This document shows positions 17,351 to 25,137 of a stretch of 41,617 nt of DNA, in pieces. A program made the translations under genes and the position numbers. The notes beneath the pieces are model-generated. The model saw nothing but the letters and a program-made list of their open reading frames with translations, was not told the DNA's origin and searched no databases. Origin of the DNA: Nitrososphaerota archaeon (lineage in GTDB: Archaea; Thermoproteota; Nitrososphaeria; Nitrososphaerales; UBA57). Numbering within the stretch: position 1 is the stretch's first letter; each line of letters begins with the position of its first letter. The stretch is from positions 1-41,617 of the forward strand of contig JACPSZ010000004.1 of assembly GCA_024860875.1 (NCBI GenBank), given 5' to 3'.

Positions 17351-17551
17351 CTATTGGGCTTTGACTTCACGCAGGAAGTCTTCTGCTGATGCAAAACTTA
17401 GCAGTTGCTTTTTCTTCTTGGCCTGCTTTGTCTTTTTTATCTGCTCCATCATGGTCTTGTTGCTCAATATCTCCATCTCTTCTCGGAAATCTTCAACTAA
17501 AGCCTCTAGATCTTTTGCAAAGGACACGAGGATTTTGGAGTCTACTGCCAT
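17351..17551 (-). CDS. small helical protein, possibly an orphan antitoxin
   Basis: 66 aa, almost wholly helical, with a basic patch (KKTKQAKKKKQ). The first 30 residues (MAVDSKILVSFAKDLEALVED) and the end (SAEDFLREVKAQ) recall small archaeal antitoxins, but no family is certain. ATG at 17551 stands about 29 nt from ACTTAAATACG (minus strand), consistent with a leaderless mRNA. It converges on the relE gene with a 4-nt gap and has no toxin of its own on this strand. Confidence 0.6.
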   Translation of the reverse strand: MAVDSKILVSFAKDLEALVEDFREEMEILSNKTMMEQIKKTKQAKKKKQLLSFASAEDFLREVKAQ

Positions 17552-17576
17552 ATTCTGTCCTATACTTTTACTGCTA

Positions 17577-17597
17577 CGTATTTAAGTAAATAACTTA
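17577..17597. promoter_or_regulatory. A/T-rich divergent promoter
   Basis: CGTATTTAAGTAAATAACTT lies 26 to 46 bases before the ATG of the minus-strand small gene at 17551 and 15 to 35 bases before the ATG of the plus-strand 31-codon ORF at 17612. Both distances fit archaeal TATA boxes for leaderless transcripts. Inferred from sequence alone. Confidence 0.4.
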
Positions 17598-17611
17598 ATT
17601 GTATAGAACCT

Positions 17612-17707
17612 ATGGATATCGAACCTATTGATGATTTTATGGATACCCTGCAACCTTTAGCGAATCCTAGATTTAGAAAGAACCTTGCAGATCTAGAAAA
17701 GAAATGA
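17612..17707 (+). CDS. 31-aa small ORF
   Basis: ATG to TGA encodes MDIEPIDDFMDTLQPLANP followed by RFRKNLADLEKK. The acidic N-terminal half and the NPRFRKNLADLEKK tail look like the C-terminal end of an antitoxin or a small regulatory peptide. It starts just downstream of the shared A/T-rich promoter and ends 94 bp before the Lrp gene. Coding capacity is supported only by composition and promoter spacing. It may instead be a remnant of a longer antitoxin. Confidence 0.35.
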   Translation: MDIEPIDDFMDTLQPLANPRFRKNLADLEKK

Positions 17708-17801
17708 CGCATATGTCCTTTGAATAATGTTATAGGCGGCATCTTATTTGTGAACCTTTTTTCCAATATCTTTTTCACCTCCACAACGAAAGCACTAGCA
17801 G

Positions 17802-18215
17802 ATGGACGATTTAGATCAAAAGATCATAGAGATTCTAAAGAAGGACTCCAGAACCTCTTTTGTCGATATTGGAAAGACCATAGGATTATCAGAAGCAGCA
17901 GTAAGAAGAAGAGTCCAGAATTTAATAGAGAAGAACGCGATTAGAAAATTCACCATAGAAGTCAGCGAACAGCAGGGAGCAAGCGCAATAACCCTCATAA
18001 CAACAAACCCTCAAATTCCAACCCAAAAGATGACAGAGCAGTTAAGAAACATGAAAGGAGTAGACGTAGTCTACGAAATTACAGGCCAATATGACATTGC
18101 CGTAATACTATCAGCACCCAGCATACCAGAGATCAACGCATGCATAGACGACGTTAGAAGAATTGATGGCGTAGCAAATACAAACACTCTAATAATCCTC
18201 AGAACTCTGCGTTGA
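17802..18215 (+). CDS. Lrp/AsnC-family regulator (LysM-like)
   Basis: 137 aa. The N-terminal winged helix (about residues 1-50: LDQKIIEILKKDSRTSFVDI, then GKTIGLSEAAVRRRVQNL) is followed by a RAM ligand-binding domain (about 65-135: VVYEITGQYDIAVILSAPS). It lies 28 bp before lysK on the same strand. In Sulfolobus the Lrp homologue LysM controls lysine genes next to it, so the same role is inferred here. ATG at 17802. Confidence 0.9.
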   Translation: MDDLDQKIIEILKKDSRTSFVDIGKTIGLSEAAVRRRVQNLIEKNAIRKFTIEVSEQQGASAITLITTNPQIPTQKMTEQLRNMKGVDVVYEITGQYDIAVILSAPSIPEINACIDDVRRIDGVANTNTLIILRTLR

Positions 18216-18243
18216 AACTGAAATCAGAGCAGAGGTTGCCAGA

Positions 18244-19365
18244 GTGAACTCGATAAGAGACCTTGCAGTAAGCCTTCTAGCAGACATTCTCAGAACTTAT
18301 TCTCCCTCAGGAAAAGAGGAAACCTTAGCAGAATTCCTAAAAGAGAAAATGGCCAACGAATTAGACTTCAAGAATGTCAGAACAGACGCAGTGAACAATG
18401 TAATTGGAGAGGTCGGAGAGGGTAATCCAACAATACTTCTCTGCGGTCATACGGACACGGTGCCAGGATCACAGCCAGTCAAAGTTACCAAAGAATTAGT
18501 CTGCGGAAGAGGTGCAGTAGATGCAAAATCACCTCTAGCAGCGATGATTATGGCCGCATCAAGTTTGGCAAAAGGAAACGGCTTTGGAAAGTTGATAGTT
18601 GCGGGAGTTGCAGATGAAGAAGGAGATGCACAAGGAATAAGAGAACTACTCAAAGGAGGAATCAAAGCAGATTATGCCATATTTGGAGAGCCGAGCGGAG
18701 TAGAAAACATAACGATAGGCTACAAGGGAAGATTATCGCTAAGAATACTCTGCGAAACTCCAGCAGTGCACGCAAGCGCACCTTGGATGTCCCAGAACGC
18801 AATAGAAAAAGGGCTCGAAGTATGGACAGCATTATCCAACTATCTCAATAAAGACAGCCAAGAGAAAAACAGATACGGAACATTGAGCGCATGCTTAACC
18901 AGAATTAAAGGAGGCTCTGCAGACAACGTCATGCCGGGAGTCTGCGAACTGGTAATAGATGTAAGAATCCCTCCAACTTTAACCTGCGAGCAAGTCCATC
19001 AAGAAACAAAAGATATTCTGGAGAAGTTTCAAGCCGATGTAGCATTTCCCAAATTGAAGATAGAAGTTGGAGATAGGACGGAACCCTTCGAAGCAGATAA
19101 ATCTTCTCCTCTAGTCAAATCGTTCATGAGAGCAATCTTCAACGTCACAGGAAAACATCCAATGCTAGTCAAGAAGACAGGGACAGGGGACATGAACATA
19201 CTCGGCTCAACTCTGAAGATACCAGTAGTAACATACGGTCCCGGCAATCCGCACCTTTCCCATACGAGTAAAGAATGTGTCGAAATATCGGAATATCTTA
19301 CTGCAATAGATGTGTACAAGTCAGCAGTAAAGAACATTCATTCACATGCAGTAGAAAAGGACTAA
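18244..19365 (+). CDS. lysK: LysW-lysine/ornithine hydrolase (M20 family)
   Basis: Removes lysine (or ornithine) from the LysW carrier protein, the last step of archaeal AAA-pathway lysine synthesis; 373 aa. M20 metallopeptidase motifs are present: ILLCGHTDTVPG and GRGAVDAKSPLAAMI (metal His and bridging Asp), VADEEGDAQGIRELL (catalytic Glu pair), IFGEPSG and the C-terminal GPGNPHLSHTSKECVEI (metal His). GTG start at 18244. LysW itself and the other lysine genes are not in the window. Expected to be cytoplasmic. Confidence 0.92.
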   Translation: MNSIRDLAVSLLADILRTYSPSGKEETLAEFLKEKMANELDFKNVRTDAVNNVIGEVGEGNPTILLCGHTDTVPGSQPVKVTKELVCGRGAVDAKSPLAAMIMAASSLAKGNGFGKLIVAGVADEEGDAQGIRELLKGGIKADYAIFGEPSGVENITIGYKGRLSLRILCETPAVHASAPWMSQNAIEKGLEVWTALSNYLNKDSQEKNRYGTLSACLTRIKGGSADNVMPGVCELVIDVRIPPTLTCEQVHQETKDILEKFQADVAFPKLKIEVGDRTEPFEADKSSPLVKSFMRAIFNVTGKHPMLVKKTGTGDMNILGSTLKIPVVTYGPGNPHLSHTSKECVEISEYLTAIDVYKSAVKNIHSHAVEKD

Positions 19366-19377
19366 CCTGCAACAATC

Positions 19378-19535
19378 ACTATAGTACTAACATACTCTAG
19401 TACTCTACTCCTCAGAACAATTTCATTGGACAGCTAGAATGAAAGGCAAAATTGCCATCACTTCATCAACACTAACAGCTTGCTTCATACTGCGATCCCC
19501 CCGTCATCTTTTGCACACAGGGGCGTGTTAGTAAC
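19378..19535 (+). repeat. intergenic repeat, copy B
   Basis: The most complete copy. ACTCTAGTACTCTACTCCT at 19394-19412 is identical to copy A (36857-36875), and its last 15 bases to copy C. After about 80 bases the 3' module runs GCGATCCCCCCG (19492), TTTTGCACACAGGGGCG and ends GTTAGTAAC (19527-19535), followed by T6. GGCAA and TTGCC (19445-19456) form a small inverted repeat in between. The CCCC to GGGG arms could pair in RNA. It follows lysK and could be a terminator, a small RNA, or part of a mobile element. Confidence 0.6.
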
Positions 19536-19615
19536 TTTTTTGAGTTTATGTTGCAAGGGGTAGGGGGATATACACAGACAAGAAACAGTATCTTTTACTA
19601 ATCTATTATACTATT

Positions 19616-19788
19616 GTTTCTTTGGTTCTGATAACTCTCCGGGTTATCCCGTACATTCACTATTTATACCCCCTCTAGGCCCTAGATAACGATAGGGGCC
19701 CCTATAGACATGATAATTGGTGGGTCGTTCGGCTGATCAGAAGTTGACTTTCGGATCCCCCCCGAAGATTTATCAGAACCGTTTCTTT
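19616..19788. mobile_element. miniature inverted-repeat transposable element with 8-bp target duplication
   Basis: The 157-bp element spans 19624-19780. Its ends are GGTTCTGATAACTCTCCGGG on the left and, as reverse complement of the right end, GGTTCTGATAAATCTTCGGG: 18 of 20 bases agree, the outer 11 perfectly. The identical octamer GTTTCTTT flanks it on both sides (19616-19623 and 19781-19788), a textbook target-site duplication. No ORF is inside, so it needs a transposase from elsewhere. IS6-family ends often begin GGTTCTGTT and duplicate 8 bp, so an IS6-like parent is plausible but unproven. A perfect 14-bp palindrome (ATAGGGGCCCCTAT, 19692-19705) lies at its centre. Confidence 0.75.
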
Positions 19789-19904
19789 ATATTGTAAACC
19801 CTCATAGGAACTATATCCCCTATTCGAGCTGTACGTGTGTACAACACGAGCTTACCAAAAGCTGACAACAAGTTTTAAGAGCATCAAAATTAAGAGCTGT
19901 CTTG

Positions 19905-20432
19905 ATGGCAAGCGAGCCCGACGGAGAAAGCAGTCCCGAGAATTTATCGCAAGAGAATAAGGGAGTCCAGAAGCTCGCCTCCAAACTCCAAAAAGCAGTC
20001 AGCAGAAGAAGGGCAGCGCAGAATACACTAAAGGATGCAGACAGGTACATCGGAGGATTACTTACATCGCAAATAGGTCAGTCTCTGCAATATCTAGATG
20101 ACTTGACTGCAAGGATCGTAAAGCTGGAAACTAAGGAGAAGCTAGGAAAACTCTACCTGAACCTTATGGGCAGTTTCAAGTCTCTAAAGGCGATGGAGAA
20201 TTCCTATTCTAGCTTAGCCTCCAAAGGAGCAATAGACGCAGAAGCTCTGGCAGAGCTTATAGAGGTAGACTCTGAACTGACGGGAACTCTCTTCCGCATG
20301 TCTACATTCCTGTCAAAGCGGAGGGCGATAGGGATAATCGCAGATAGCGATCTAACAGCACTCGGAGAAATGGTCGATTTACTGCAGGATAGCGTCAGAG
20401 CTAGAGAAAGTATAGCAAAGAAAAAAGGGTAG
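19905..20432 (+). CDS. conserved-looking helical protein of unknown function
   Basis: 175 aa, almost entirely amphipathic helix after an acidic N-terminal tail (ASEPDGESSPENLSQENK). Regions such as LASKLQKAVSRRRAAQNTL, LQYLDDLTARIVKLETKEKL and LAELIEVDSELTGTLFRMST suggest a coiled-coil or helical-bundle protein. There is a faint resemblance to ESCRT-III/CdvB-like helical proteins, not enough to name it. ATG at 19905; an adjacent TTG at 19902 would add one residue. Its stop codon is part of a hairpin shared with the convergent tfb gene. Confidence 0.7.
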   Translation: MASEPDGESSPENLSQENKGVQKLASKLQKAVSRRRAAQNTLKDADRYIGGLLTSQIGQSLQYLDDLTARIVKLETKEKLGKLYLNLMGSFKSLKAMENSYSSLASKGAIDAEALAELIEVDSELTGTLFRMSTFLSKRRAIGIIADSDLTALGEMVDLLQDSVRARESIAKKKG

Positions 20433-20451
20433 AATGGAAATACTCCATTCT
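20431..20451. terminator. perfect hairpin overlapping two convergent stop codons
   Basis: AGAATGGA (20431-20438) and TCCATTCT (20444-20451) form an 8-bp stem with loop AATAC. It spans the end of the helical-protein gene and the end of tfb. Such a symmetrical hairpin could mark 3' ends on both strands. There is no U-tract on the plus strand, so simple archaeal T-rich termination is not shown. Confidence 0.4.
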
Positions 20452-21388
20452 ATAGTTTCAGAGCTGCTTTAAGGCCCTTGTATCTATTTCGGATTGTAAC
20501 TTCCGTGACTCCAGCAGCCTCGGCAACGTCCTTCTGCGTTTTATTTTCTCCCTCAAGCACGCAGGCAACATAGAGTGCTGCAGCTGCCAAGCCCATAGGG
20601 TCCTTTCCTGCAGAAGTCCTTGTTTCTTCAGCCTTCTTCAGTATCAGAAGGGCTCTCCTCTTGGTCTTCTCCGACAATCCAGCTTTGCTCGCAATCCTTG
20701 AAACACATTTTGTAGGGTCGACGACGGGCATCCTAAGGTCCATCTCCCTTAGTAGTAATCTATAGCATCTTGCAATGTCCTTCTTCTTGACGTTACTCGC
20801 AGCAGCGACATCCTTCAATGTCCTTGGCGTCATTGTATCTCTACAGGCAGCATATAGCGATGCTGAAATCAGCGCAGAAATAGATCTCCCTCTAACTAAA
20901 CCCCTCTCAAGAGCTTTTCTGTAGATATAAGCAGCCTTTTCAATGACCGCATCGCTTACATTTAGTTTGTCAGCCAATCTGTCAAGCTCGCTGAAAGCGG
21001 TTCTAAGGTTTCGATCAACGGGTTCATGAACTTGGCTCCTTCCGTCCCATGTCCTAAGCCTTTCAATTGTTGCCTTGATTGAAGATGGCAGAGACTTTCC
21101 AGAAGCATCCCTATCTTCAACTCCTATGACAGTTGCCAATCCCATGTCGTGCATTGCCAATGATGCTGGTATGCCAGTCCTGCTCCTGTCGTCCTTCTCT
21201 TCTTTAGAAAATGCTCTCCATTCTGGACCGATTTCTTCTATCTTCTCTCTGACGACGTACCCGCAGTTGCTGCAGAAGAGTTCTCCTCCAGCAGTGTCTA
21301 CAACCATCGGCCCTCTTCCGCATCTGGGACATCGATCTACTGATCTGTGCAGCTCAAAGAGTTTGCTCAAGTTTCTTTCAGTTGACAT
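20450..21388 (-). CDS. tfb: transcription initiation factor TFB
   Basis: Archaeal TFIIB homologue that joins TBP at the BRE/TATA box and recruits RNA polymerase; 312 aa. The zinc ribbon CPRC...CSNC has Cys at 20, 23, 39 and 42. The B-reader/linker region (EEIGPEWRAFSKEEKDDRSR and the following TGIP) leads into two cyclin-like repeats; repeat one contains YAACRDTMTPRTLKDVAAAS and repeat two YVACVLEGENKTQKDVAEAA. ATG at 21388, with TTATATATAA centred about 52 bp upstream on the minus strand. Confidence 0.96.
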   Translation of the reverse strand: MSTERNLSKLFELHRSVDRCPRCGRGPMVVDTAGGELFCSNCGYVVREKIEEIGPEWRAFSKEEKDDRSRTGIPASLAMHDMGLATVIGVEDRDASGKSLPSSIKATIERLRTWDGRSQVHEPVDRNLRTAFSELDRLADKLNVSDAVIEKAAYIYRKALERGLVRGRSISALISASLYAACRDTMTPRTLKDVAAASNVKKKDIARCYRLLLREMDLRMPVVDPTKCVSRIASKAGLSEKTKRRALLILKKAEETRTSAGKDPMGLAAAALYVACVLEGENKTQKDVAEAAGVTEVTIRNRYKGLKAALKL

Positions 21389-21554
21389 TTCTTTACCACA
21401 AACCTTTTATTAGGCAATAGAATAAGTGTTGGAAGTTATATATAAACCTTTACAGGTAGAGGACGCTCTAACTTAAGCTTTAACCGTTTTTGGCCATATA
21501 TCGTTGCAACACTGCTAGAATGTATAAGATTTAGATAAATTTTTTGAAATACAA

Positions 21555-21640
21555 GACCCGAACAGAAGTAATTCATAATTCGGGTTCTCCTACGTCCTAG
21601 GCATGCCCGCCCGCCTGCACGACCCCCGTCTAGGAGGGGA
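21555..21640 (+). other. G/C-rich structured intergenic segment between tfb and proS
   Basis: The 396-bp gap 21389-21784 has no convincing gene. At its centre, ACCCGAA (21556-21562) pairs with TTCGGGT (21579-21585), and CTCCTA (21587-21592) pairs with TAGGAG (21631-21636). Between the latter lie GCCCGCCCGCC and GACCCCCG tracts. GATAAATT at about 21534-21541 could serve as a TATA box. On the minus strand the segment faintly resembles the 3' module of the intergenic repeat (GTGCAGGCGGGCGGG). A small RNA or a repeat copy is possible; neither is proven. Confidence 0.35.
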
Positions 21641-21784
21641 GCGTATATGAACAAAAGTGAGAGAGACGTTGCTTTGCGCAGCTGCGATAGATGGTTTATG
21701 CACGCCGATGTTACACAGGAACAATTCAAAAGTCTTAAGTGCTGAAAAGTAAGTGCCTTACACTCCATACTCATGGTGCATTAA

Positions 21785-23230
21785 TTGAGCAAGGAAATCG
21801 GGATAACTGCGAAGCGTTCAGATAATTTCTCTGACTGGTACGTCCAAGTGGTTATTAAAGCTGGCTTGGCAGACTATTCAGCGGTAAAAGGCTTCATAAT
21901 TTTAAGACCCTATGGTTATGCAATTTGGGAGAGAATTCAGAAGTATGTCAATTATCATTTGAAAAAGACTGGACATGAAAACGCATATTTTCCCGTTTTG
22001 ATTCCTGAAAGCTTACTGAGCAAGGAGGCCGAGCATTTTGCAGGTTTTGTTCCCGAGGTCTTCTGGGTTACACATGCTGGCAACAACAAATTAGGAGATA
22101 GGTTAGCTACAAGGCCAACGTCCGAAACCATAGCTTATGCTTCATTCGGAAAATGGATAAGAAGTTGGAGAGATTTGCCATTGCTGTTAAACTTCTGGAA
22201 TTCTGTACTAAGAGCGGAGATCAAAGCTACAAGGCCGTTCATAAGAACTTCAGAATTTCTCTGGCAGGAGGGCCATACGGTTCACGCAACTAAAGAAGAA
22301 ACCGACGCCGAAGTCATGATGATAGCAAAGATGTACAGGAAGTTAATGGAGGAAGTGCTTGCAATACCCGTTCAAGTTGGGTACAAGAGTGACAAGGAGA
22401 AGTTTGTCGGTGCAGTTTATACTATAACGTTGGAGGGGATGATGCCAGACGGGAAGGCTCTGCAAATGGGGACGTCCCACAACTTGGGGCAGAATTTTTC
22501 GAAGCCGTTTGAAATAAAGTTCCTCGGTAAAGATAGCCAGGAGCATTTTGCGTGGCAGGCCTCTTGGGGGATATCTTGGAGGCTCATAGGAGCTACAGTA
22601 ATGGCTCATGGCGACGACAAAGGCCTAGTTCTGCCTCCACGAATAGCACCTATACAATGCGTTATAGTTACAATATTTTACAAAGAGGCTGATAGAGACA
22701 GAATTCTCTCCAAAGCGAAGGAGGTTTTTGCTGTTTTATCGGCTAAAAAAATCAGAGCATTCATTGACGATAGAGAGCAGTACACGCCAGGCTGGAAGTT
22801 CAACGAATGGGAGATGAAGGGAGTACCGTTGAGAATAGAAATTGGCCCAAGAGATGTCGAAAAGGGTCAGATCACCGTAGTTAGAAGGGACACATCAGAA
22901 AAATTTGCTGTCAAGATAGATTCCGCTGCTTCAGAAATTAAGAAGATCTTGGTGCAGATACAGAATAATTTGCACGGAAGAGCTTTGAAACTTAGTGAAT
23001 CAAAGACCAAGACTGCAAAGTCCTACGGAGAGCTCAAAAGTTATGTCGAAGTAGACGCTGGTTTCGTGAAGTCTCCGTGGTGCGGGAGGAGGGAATGCGA
23101 GGCGCAGGTTAAGGAAGAAACTGGTGCTGATATACGTCTTATTCCTCTTGAGGAGGAGAAACTCTCAGCAAAATGCCTAGTATGCGGGCAGGATGCAAAG
23201 CACACGGCTTATTTTGCAAGGGCTTACTAG
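21785..23230 (+). CDS. proS: prolyl-tRNA synthetase (archaeal/eukaryotic type)
   Basis: Class II synthetase charging tRNA-Pro, 481 aa. It lacks the bacterial editing insertion. Motif regions include FSDWYVQVVIKAGLADYS, LATRPTSETIAYASFGKWI, RTSEFLWQEGHTVHAT (motif 2) and GDDKGLVLPPRIAP (motif 3). The anticodon domain is followed by a C-terminal zinc-binding module (CGRRECEAQV then KCLVCG) and ends ARAY, as in archaeal ProRS. TTG start at 21785. Confidence 0.96.
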   Translation: MSKEIGITAKRSDNFSDWYVQVVIKAGLADYSAVKGFIILRPYGYAIWERIQKYVNYHLKKTGHENAYFPVLIPESLLSKEAEHFAGFVPEVFWVTHAGNNKLGDRLATRPTSETIAYASFGKWIRSWRDLPLLLNFWNSVLRAEIKATRPFIRTSEFLWQEGHTVHATKEETDAEVMMIAKMYRKLMEEVLAIPVQVGYKSDKEKFVGAVYTITLEGMMPDGKALQMGTSHNLGQNFSKPFEIKFLGKDSQEHFAWQASWGISWRLIGATVMAHGDDKGLVLPPRIAPIQCVIVTIFYKEADRDRILSKAKEVFAVLSAKKIRAFIDDREQYTPGWKFNEWEMKGVPLRIEIGPRDVEKGQITVVRRDTSEKFAVKIDSAASEIKKILVQIQNNLHGRALKLSESKTKTAKSYGELKSYVEVDAGFVKSPWCGRRECEAQVKEETGADIRLIPLEEEKLSAKCLVCGQDAKHTAYFARAY

Positions 23231-23242
23231 AAAGGTCTGATC

Positions 23243-23878
23243 TTGAACATAATAAATTTAGAGTTCCTACTACAACTAGCAAACAGCCTTATTGACCAAT
23301 ATGGCTATTCCGGGATTTTCATAATCAGCCTGCTAGCAAGCCTTATCGTATTCGTACCAGTACCGTATTTTGTTCCTCTGATAATAGCGGCACTCAAGCT
23401 AGATCCAACACTCGTTGCACTGCTGTCCTCAGTAGGTGCAACGATAGCCAAGATAATAATCTTCAGATTGAGTTACTATGGAGGAAAACTCGTCAATGAG
23501 CAGACCAGGAAGAGGATGAGACCGTTTGAAATCTTAGTTTCAAGGTATGGATGGCTGGCATCATTTTTGGCCGCTGCAACACCACTGCCAGACGACTTGA
23601 TCTATATCCCTCTTGGCTTTGTCCGATATAATATCTACAAGTTTGGAATATCACTGTTTGCAGGCAAGTTCCTACTTGCTCTGATTATGGCATGGGGTTC
23701 TAGGGCATCAGCGTCGTATGTAGAGCTGTTCATAGACCAGGTAAGGGAGCCAACTTCTGCACTTTTGGTGACCGTCGGTCTGATAGCTGCATCCACAATC
23801 ATCATTTTAGCGATAATGAAACTTAACTGGGAGAAGATCTTGGGAAGATGGATCTCATCGAATGGTGTTTACCATTGA
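23243..23878 (+). CDS. DedA/VTT-like membrane protein
   Basis: 211 aa with about five hydrophobic segments. The central re-entrant region (LIVFVPVPYFVPLIIAALKL then SVGATIAKIIIFRLSYYGGK) and the second half (FLAAATPLPDDLIYIPLGFV) follow the VTT/SNARE-associated pattern. DedA proteins act in lipid flipping and membrane homeostasis. TTG at 23243 with AAAGGT upstream; 12 bp after proS. Its 3' end overlaps the PHP gene. Confidence 0.75.
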   Translation: MNIINLEFLLQLANSLIDQYGYSGIFIISLLASLIVFVPVPYFVPLIIAALKLDPTLVALLSSVGATIAKIIIFRLSYYGGKLVNEQTRKRMRPFEILVSRYGWLASFLAAATPLPDDLIYIPLGFVRYNIYKFGISLFAGKFLLALIMAWGSRASASYVELFIDQVREPTSALLVTVGLIAASTIIILAIMKLNWEKILGRWISSNGVYH

Positions 23879-25137
23879 GAATTATTGGAGACTTTCACAT
23901 ACATTCAAGGTTCAGCAGAGCGACAAGCCCTGCTCTTACCGTACAGAGCCTTGCAGAAAACGCTAGAATAAAGGGGCTCGATCTTTTGGGCACTGGCGAC
24001 ATAACGCACGCAAAGTGGCTTGCAGAAGTTTCTGAACAGTTGGAAGATAATGATGGTATATTCTACCTCAAAGGAGGCAAAGAAAAAAGACCAAAATTCG
24101 TTATTACATCAGAAGTCGCAACGGTGTTTCAGCACGACGACAAATCAAGAAAGATTCACCATTGTCTGCTGCTTCCTGACCTGGAAAGCGCGAAACAACT
24201 GTCTGCCAAGATTGAACAAAAAGGGAACTTGGAAGAAGACGGAAGACCGATTCTGAACATGACTGCTGCTGAGCTGGTTGAGATTCTTAAGGGAGTTAGC
24301 AGCGATGCGGAAATCTACCCTGCACATGCGTGGACGCCTTGGTGGAGCCTATTCGGAGCAAACTTTGGCTTTGACTCTCTGAAAGAATGCTATCAGGAGT
24401 ATCATTCGGAGATACATGCCTTGGAAACTGGGCTATCAAGCGATCCTCCAATGAACTGGCGTATAAGCGAATTAGACAGATTAACACTGCTTTCAAACAG
24501 CGACTGCCATTCGGCATACCCGTTTAGACTTGGTAGGGAGGCCAATATACTCGACCTTGAAAACCTAACCTACTCAAGCCTCGTAAATGCGATCAGAAGA
24601 AAAGGCAGGAACAAAGTCGTTTCTACTATAGAAACAAAGCCCGAATACGGAAAGTACCATTGGACAGGGCACAGAGACTGCACAGTTTCTTTATCTGGCG
24701 ATGAGTCGAAAAGGATTGGAGCTAAATGTCCCAAATGCGGAAAAAAGCTCACGAGAGGTGTTGAAGAAAGAGTTTCTGAACTTGCTGATAGGCCCAAAGG
24801 GTTCAAGGCAGATGGCGTCGCTGGCTACATCTACGCCTATCCCCTGCAGGAGCTCATAGCAGAAACGATGGGAGAGAGCAGCCCACTTTCAAAAAATGTC
24901 CAGCAACTCTATGACAAAGCCATAGCAGCTTTGAAGAACGAATTTAACATAACTCTCTTTGCTCCAACCGCTTCAGTAGCAGAGGTTCTTGGCAAGGAGA
25001 TCGCTCAACTAATAGCGTCGGTAAGGAATAACACGGCAGAAATTATACCAGGCTATGACGGCGTCTATGGAAAACTGAAATTAATGGCCAAGGAAGAAAG
25101 ACCGCCCTCAAAGAAGGGGCTTGACGTGTGGATTTGA
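23875..25137 (+). CDS. endonuclease Q-like PHP-domain protein
   Basis: About 420 aa, the size of archaeal EndoQ, which cuts DNA 5' of deaminated bases. The PHP metal site starts IGDFHIHSRFSRATSPALTV, with LLGTGDITHAKWL, ITSEVATVFQ, IYPAHAWTPWWSLFG and LSNSDCHSAYPFRLGRE contributing further ligands. After it comes the zinc-finger part (CTVSLSGDESKRIGAKCPKC), then a lysine- and glycine-rich C-terminal domain. I prefer the TTG at 23875 (MRIIGDFHIHS), which overlaps the preceding stop; an ATG at 23848 would add nine residues. It shares its end with the HAD gene start. Confidence 0.82.
   Translation: MRIIGDFHIHSRFSRATSPALTVQSLAENARIKGLDLLGTGDITHAKWLAEVSEQLEDNDGIFYLKGGKEKRPKFVITSEVATVFQHDDKSRKIHHCLLLPDLESAKQLSAKIEQKGNLEEDGRPILNMTAAELVEILKGVSSDAEIYPAHAWTPWWSLFGANFGFDSLKECYQEYHSEIHALETGLSSDPPMNWRISELDRLTLLSNSDCHSAYPFRLGREANILDLENLTYSSLVNAIRRKGRNKVVSTIETKPEYGKYHWTGHRDCTVSLSGDESKRIGAKCPKCGKKLTRGVEERVSELADRPKGFKADGVAGYIYAYPLQELIAETMGESSPLSKNVQQLYDKAIAALKNEFNITLFAPTASVAEVLGKEIAQLIASVRNNTAEIIPGYDGVYGKLKLMAKEERPPSKKGLDVWI

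Noticed and set aside
17720-17944. 74-codon ORF overlapping the Lrp gene start
   Set aside because: Its second half is the Lrp gene read in another frame; the Lrp frame is clearly coding.
19624-19780. Reading the inverted repeat as a structured non-coding RNA
   Set aside because: The exact GTTTCTTT flanks on both sides make a mobile element the simpler explanation.
21436-21774. 112-codon minus-strand ORF in the tfb-proS gap
   Set aside because: Overlaps the structured G/C segment, poor composition, no start signal, no known motif.
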